A stretch of DNA of 64,000 bases from Silurus meridionalis. Taxonomy: Eukaryota; Chordata; Actinopteri; Siluriformes; Siluridae. The notes below the pieces were generated by a model. It did no database searches, was not told where the DNA came from, and was given only the letters and a program-made list of their open reading frames with translations. A program made the position numbers and the translations under genes. Location: NCBI RefSeq assembly GCF_014805685.1, contig NC_060893.1:15938773-16002772 (forward strand), in the 5' to 3' direction. Shown here one piece after another: positions 58,868-64,000 of this stretch (the stretch's first letter is position 1; each line of letters begins with the position of its first letter).

Positions 58868-59695
58868 CGTGTGTTTGTGTGTGTGCACGTGGATATTAAT
58901 GAACCAGGCCTGGACTGGTACAAAAATTCAGGCTGAGAGACTTACATTTACTCATGCCATCTAGTAAACTTACCTGCTGTAATGTACACTCACCAACCAA
59001 TTTATTACGAATACCATTGCATCTGCTTATACAAATATACAATTCCCCCATCCTGAGAGAGCAGCTCAATGCAGACCCACATGCAGGCATCGGGCAAGAG
59101 CTTCAGTTAATGTTAAGCTTCAACATAAGAATATTGAAAAAAAAAAAAAACGACAAGGGGTTATTTTGACAGCAGCATAATTGGTAATGCCAGATTGAGT
59201 AATTATGAAAAGGTTCATTTCCTTGGATTTTCATTGATAATCAACAAATGTAAAAAAATAATAATAATGTAATGATAGATCTCTTTCTCTCCTGTAACAT
59301 CATCAGTATTTAGACGGCTTTATCCTATGAGGGCTGTCATACGCCTATATATGTGCAAGGGCATCATGCACATACATCTTTACACATTGACATAGTTTGT
59401 GGGAGTGGGAGGAAACCTGTGTCGAACCAGAGACTTGGGGTGTGATTAGGCAGAACCACAGAATAATTTTTTTACTTACTGTATGTTTTTGTTACTTTTA
59501 TTTACTTATTTTCAACAGAGAAAGAGAGAAAGGAGCGATGTGGGTGGTTATAACCACTGTCTAAGTGATACCTTTTGACATTCTATAATAATTAAATATT
59601 AATTATTAAATATGAATGATAAAAGCCCAATATGTTGTGTATTAACAATAATAAAAACAAAGAAACGTATCTGTCGCAGATCTGTGGTTAAAAGG
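58864..59695. other. Intergenic, with a dispersed repeat fragment
   Basis: CACTCACCAACCAATTTATTACG at about 58990 resembles the start of a common fish repeat ('acactcaccaagcactttatta'). Nothing else was recognised. Confidence 0.4.
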
Positions 59696-59724
59696 AATAA
59701 TAGGATTTAGGTGGTACAGTTCAC

Positions 59725-59822
59725 AATCCACCGGGTGGTAGTGGAACTACAGGTCTGAAGCGACCCCATCGGTCAGTCACGTGTTCTTACGTAAACGTCT
59801 GATGTGTCAGTATGACGTGTTA
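59725..59822. promoter_or_regulatory. CpG-dense patch with E-box and CRE half-site
   Basis: Within AT-rich, CpG-poor DNA this roughly 100-bp patch holds about seven CpGs. It has a perfect E-box CACGTG (59778-59783), the palindrome TACGTA (59788-59793), AACGT, and TGACGTG (59813-59819). It could be a promoter or enhancer, for instance for an upstream non-coding pmt exon on the minus strand, but no exon was confirmed. Confidence 0.25.
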
Positions 59823-59976
59823 AAAAGGAACATCTTGTTCACCTTTCACCTCATTCATCACCTGATAAATGATAAAAAACACATTAAATAAAAAGAATCC
59901 ATATCAGGTGTGTAACTGTAGCAAAGTGACCAGGTTTATTGTTAGAGATAATACACAACATGACTTACAGTATAAA

Positions 59977-60056
59977 GATGTAACATGTGACTTATGAAGA
60001 TGCACTACTTGACTTATGATGTAACACCTGACATATGATGTAACACCTGACTTATT
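59977..60056. repeat. Short tandem array, roughly 19-bp unit
   Basis: Four to five imperfect copies of GATGTAACACCTGACTTAT follow each other. The last two are the most alike; the first two have CATGT and a 22-nt variant. Confidence 0.85.
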
Positions 60057-62490
60057 TGCAACCACTCCGGCAAGTGATATCTATTTATCCTGTAAAAGAG
60101 AGTTAAGAGCTGACAGCATACAAAACATTGATCCAGACATACCTTGTTTCAGCTGTATTTGAGGTAATACCATTCACCAGTCCAGTCCAACTACACAGCA
60201 CAAAGCACACAGAAAAGCTTACACTAGTCAAGAAAACTGAGTACTGCAGTAGAAAAAAAATATTGACCTTCTTTTCCATAGGAATACAAATATATTACAC
60301 ATGTACTGTGCTTCTGATGTAAGAGCATCATATGCTACACAATCCCCCCTTTTCTCCTCTCCCAATATTTGCAATTCATCTTATAATAGAAATGTTATTT
60401 ACATAATAGATACACTAAGAAGATGTATACTTAAACTTTGTGTAAAAAATTAAATTTTTATTCAGATTATTATCTAGAAAACAAAAGCTTTGTGACAAAG
60501 GAATGATTTAAACCAGTCCAACAAGATCAAAACCCAATTTACTTCTTTTATGTATTTTATAAAAATATTTACTTTAAAAACTTTCTCTGATATAAAGGCT
60601 ATTTAATATTAAACCATTTGTATCCCCAGTGCCTGGGAGACAGTCTTGGATTTATGTGCTTTTTTTTTTTACTTTTTAAATCTATCTGAAGGACTTTGTG
60701 TGAATTACTAAATTCATATGAAATTTGAAATCTGTTAGACAATAGAAACAATTAAGCAGATTCCCATAATGGTTCCTTTAATAGCAAAGGTACCACCTGT
60801 ACATTTAAAAGACATCATGCCAACCTAATCATTATTCGTCTTTTAAATAAGTGCAATTGGTCCCTAAGAGGTCACTCCTATACAGTTCATGCATATTTAT
60901 TGAATCATATATAGTTGTGTTGATAATTGTACATTTTTATATATTCAGGCACAATCCACTGAGTATTATTAACTACATAGTAAATATAAAGCTAATACTG
61001 TAAAATACACTATACTCATTATATGATCATTCAGATCTTTTTCCTTGTACTGTACACATCACAATACTAAAATCTTTTTAGAAATGCATAATGGACACAA
61101 AGCTTTTCCCTATGATGACGTATTAGGGTGTGTAATGTCAAATACAGTAAATACAAAATAGTTCATAATTTATAATGTCTTGCATAAGACTAATTACTGA
61201 TTACTTTTATCTTGCTCTAGTAAAATTGATAACTGAAATTTGCATAGAAATATTATACATTGATTGTTTCCATACTTTTAGATGTACATTTCACGTAATA
61301 GCTACATTAATTATGTAGCCTACAAGGCATGTTTAAAATAAACCTGTCCAGTAAACATCTGGTAAAGATAGTAAGTCATATTATGATGTAAGAAGTGGTT
61401 TTTCTGTGTAAGCCAACCTCATATTAACACCAGTCTGCTTATCAGCTGCATGCTCTAAAGGTAGTCATTGAGCAGGTGAAGTTCCTAGTGGGACACAGCA
61501 ACCTTGATAGAAGTGTAAATGTACAACTCAGACCAAGCTGATAGCACAGTTCAATCTCTGACATGATTCCAACAGCACAATTCCAAAGTCCAGTGTCTGG
61601 ATGACCTACAGGTTTATAACCCCTCCTTTTTTAGCTAAATTATGTCACTATTACATACACACTATTAAGTAGTATAAGGGGAGAGACAAACTTGGGGATA
61701 AAGGTTGCAAGACAGAACTGACACACCAGAAGATTAACATGGTTACTTTTAGTAGTTTCCCTTGTTGTCAATAATGATTTGTACTTGTACTTATTTGTAC
61801 ATGTTGACTGAAAGCAATATTTACACTGATGGGAGACTGGAAACATCATGTTTCAGTTTAATGCATAAATTAGCAGCCTTTAATATAATATTGCTCATTC
61901 TTCAGGTACATTATCCACTTCCTTAATGCATGAAGTCAATAAACATCTTCAGGGATATAGGTTCAACCCAAAATAGGCTAGGCTATAAAGAAACATTTAT
62001 TTAAATATAGATGTAAAAAAATAGGACTATAGACCTAAAAATATATATTCTTGTTGTTGTATGCAATGTGAACATGAACATGTGTTTTTGGATGCTGGCA
62101 GCAGTTGATTAGATGTTCATAGATAACAGCTTCACAACAAAGATAAAACTGTCTCATAATGTCATAAACGAGTCAGGTTGTAAGCGAATCAAACCAAATT
62201 TGTAAACCAGGCAGGAAGTTAATAAGAGAACCCGGATAAATATCACTTAAAGGGGCAAAAGCAATAGAGAAGTAAAAAGCAAAGCAAATTTCATACACAG
62301 AAATTAACTGCTAAAAAACACAATGTTTAAGAACCAACTCAATGACAGGGCTGGCAAGACCTTTAATTAAGCTGGTGCATAAACGCTCAATAAACAGTTA
62401 AAAACAGAAAAGTGAGAGGAAGGAAAGAAGTCTTCTGTTGGTGTGGAGGTGTTACACAACTTCCAGTATTACAGGTCACGTAATCCACTT
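60057..62490. other. Intergenic, no gene seen
   Basis: The sequence is AT-rich throughout. No exon, RNA gene or defined transposon was recognised. It includes a T-run at about 60660-60672. Confidence 0.5.
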
Positions 62491-62498
62491 TGCTGCAT

Positions 62499-62727
62499 AA
62501 TAAGTGAATCATTATTTTAGGATTTAGATTGTAGCTTCTTCTCTTTTTCTAAAATGCAACAAATAAGTGGCCATTAGCTTTAGGCTTTTTCTGGGGGAAA
62601 CAATGCTGACTATTACAATGAAAGGCAGAACCCTAGGTGTAACTTACATAACGTTTATAGTTAAGTCACTAAAAAGTCAATGAGTAACTCTGGAAACGAG
62701 GAGGTCGACGATGAATATATATATCAT

Positions 62728-62794
<67 letters not shown>

Positions 62795-62975
62795 TCACTC
62801 CTGCATACAGTAATAGGTGGGCCATTATTTTGGGACTTAGAATGTAGCCTCTTTTTCTCTCTTTCTAACATCCACCGATTACTGGCTATTAGTTCTATCT
62901 GGGAGTGATTTTTGCTAGTGCAATTATAGACAGAAATCTAGTTTTATCACATAATTTTCATAGTTGAGTCACCAT
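62499..62975 (+). repeat. Diverged direct duplication around a (TA)n tract
   Basis: About 170 bp at 62499-62669 is repeated in the same orientation at 62805-62975. Aligned blocks include CATTATTTTAGGATTTAGA / CATTATTTTGGGACTTAGA, TGTAGCTTCTTCTCTTTTTC / TGTAGCCTCTTTTTCTCTC, GGCCATTAG / GGCTATTAG and TTATAGTTAAGTCAC / TCATAGTTGAGTCAC. A TA run of about 70 bp (62721-62792) lies between them. Confidence 0.75.
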
Positions 62976-63919
62976 CATTATCTATTGCTAAGACAGTGTA
63001 AAAAATTACACAGGGCAGCATGAACTCTGTTAAAAGTACAGCATATTCCACAGAGATGGATCAGGTAATATTTAAGAGTCTATTTTTAATGATTTGCCGG
63101 CTCTCTGTTCTACACTGTGGGACATTTCAAATTACATTGAGTAAAAAATGAAGCCCATGTTTACCCACAATATTGCCTTAAAAAATGTGAGTAAACTCTA
63201 CTTGAAACTTTTCTTTCATCTCAAAAATTAGTACACATTGTGACAATGGATTCTTTTTAGCTTAATTTTTGAAAACATACCATATTTGTGAAACTTTTAA
63301 TGAGGATTGATTTTAAAGAGAAGAAACATGTTAATAAGTTATGTTAATAAGTTAAGCATAACTTAATGTCACAAAATGTTTTACAGTGTATTTGTTCAAT
63401 GGCTTTTGGGGTATGTATTCAACCAGAATGTTTCAATATCACAGTTCAAAACCAGCATTGTCAGAAAGAAGCTTTATAGAAATTCAACCGTGCACAGTAC
63501 ACACCGTACACACAGTAGATCTATAATGACCATGCAAAACAGCTTTCTCATCTCTAATAAACTTACACTAATGCTTCAAAATACATTGGTTCAAATATAT
63601 CTATAAATATTACATAATTACTTGTATTTAACAGCTGTTGGTGTGGGTTTATCAGCATTCTTAAGATACTGAGGTGAATTTGAAATTGTGCTTTTAAATT
63701 TTCCTTTTTCAAATTTTTTATCATATGATAATTTAGTATCATACAATACTGTGCACTACTAGCATTCAATGTGTATGTTCTGCCTGTATAGTAGTGGGAG
63801 ATCCCTGTATTGTATCATGTGGAGGTATGATATACAATGATATGTACAATGTCACCTTGAAGAGATTTGTGAAATCTGAAAAAGTACATTGTTGGCCCAG
63901 ACTTGGAGCGTCATAGTAT

Positions 63920-63978
63920 ACTTACACCCTGATTTACTTGTACAAGGGCACCTGCCAAATGCTATAAATGTAAATGTA
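63920..63978 (+). mobile_element. SINE tail fragment
   Basis: TGTACAAGGGCACCTGCCAAATG followed by CTATAAATGTAAATG is the tail of the tRNA-derived SINE family in plus orientation. The head is missing. Confidence 0.6.
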
Positions 63979-64000
63979 CTATTGATTCTTGTCTGACAAA

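Noticed and set aside
59977..60056. CRISPR-like array
   Set aside because: This is a vertebrate genome, the units are contiguous without spacers, and there are no cas genes.

Overview
The window is vertebrate nuclear DNA, almost certainly from a ray-finned fish. Coding is split into short exons with GT-AG introns, dinucleotide microsatellites are long and numerous, and the repeats are teleost-type: Tc1-like, hAT, a Tigger-like MITE, L2 LINEs, a tRNA-derived SINE and a Ty3/gypsy-like LTR element. A catfish or other ostariophysan is my best guess, but this rests on the general look of the repeats and not on a marker.

Three protein-coding genes can be rebuilt exon by exon, with reading phase kept at every junction. 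(1) tbc1d9b, plus strand, 2668-23960, 23 coding exons, 1221 codons: a Rab GTPase-activating protein with two GRAM domains, a TBC domain and an EF-hand. (2) A MORC3/MORC4-type GHKL ATPase with a CW zinc finger, minus strand, 43619-27174, 17 coding exons, 930 codons. It runs tail to tail with tbc1d9b, and the candidate poly(A) signals are about 90 bp apart near 26.2 kb. (3) pmt, the two-domain phosphoethanolamine N-methyltransferase, minus strand, 53225-46671, 11 coding exons, 489 codons. It lies head to tail upstream of the MORC gene. A non-coding first exon or a more upstream start for pmt may lie beyond 53225.

Layout: 1-2460 intergenic with small repeats; 2470-2667 tbc1d9b promoter with a perfect CRE; 2668-26175 tbc1d9b with a 1488-bp dead Tc1 element in intron 1, an L2 fragment cluster in intron 16 and several MITEs; 26245-43810 the MORC gene, its 3' UTR carrying a duplicated piece of its own coiled-coil exon, and a tRNA-Glu-headed SINE in intron 3; 43.8-46.6 kb intergenic; 46.6-53.2 kb pmt, where long (CA)n/(TG)n tracts lie on splice sites; 53.3-64 kb gene-poor, containing an old LTR element with hAT elements nested inside it, a CpG-dense patch, a short tandem array and a diverged segmental duplication.

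The genes are not an operon and share no pathway: one regulates vesicle traffic, one is a nuclear chromatin ATPase, and one makes phosphocholine for phosphatidylcholine. I found no evidence of a wholly new system. The most unusual items are microsatellite tracts forming or flanking the pmt splice sites, a GC-AG intron in the MORC gene, the duplicated exon in its 3' UTR, and the nested transposon at 54.3-56.7 kb.
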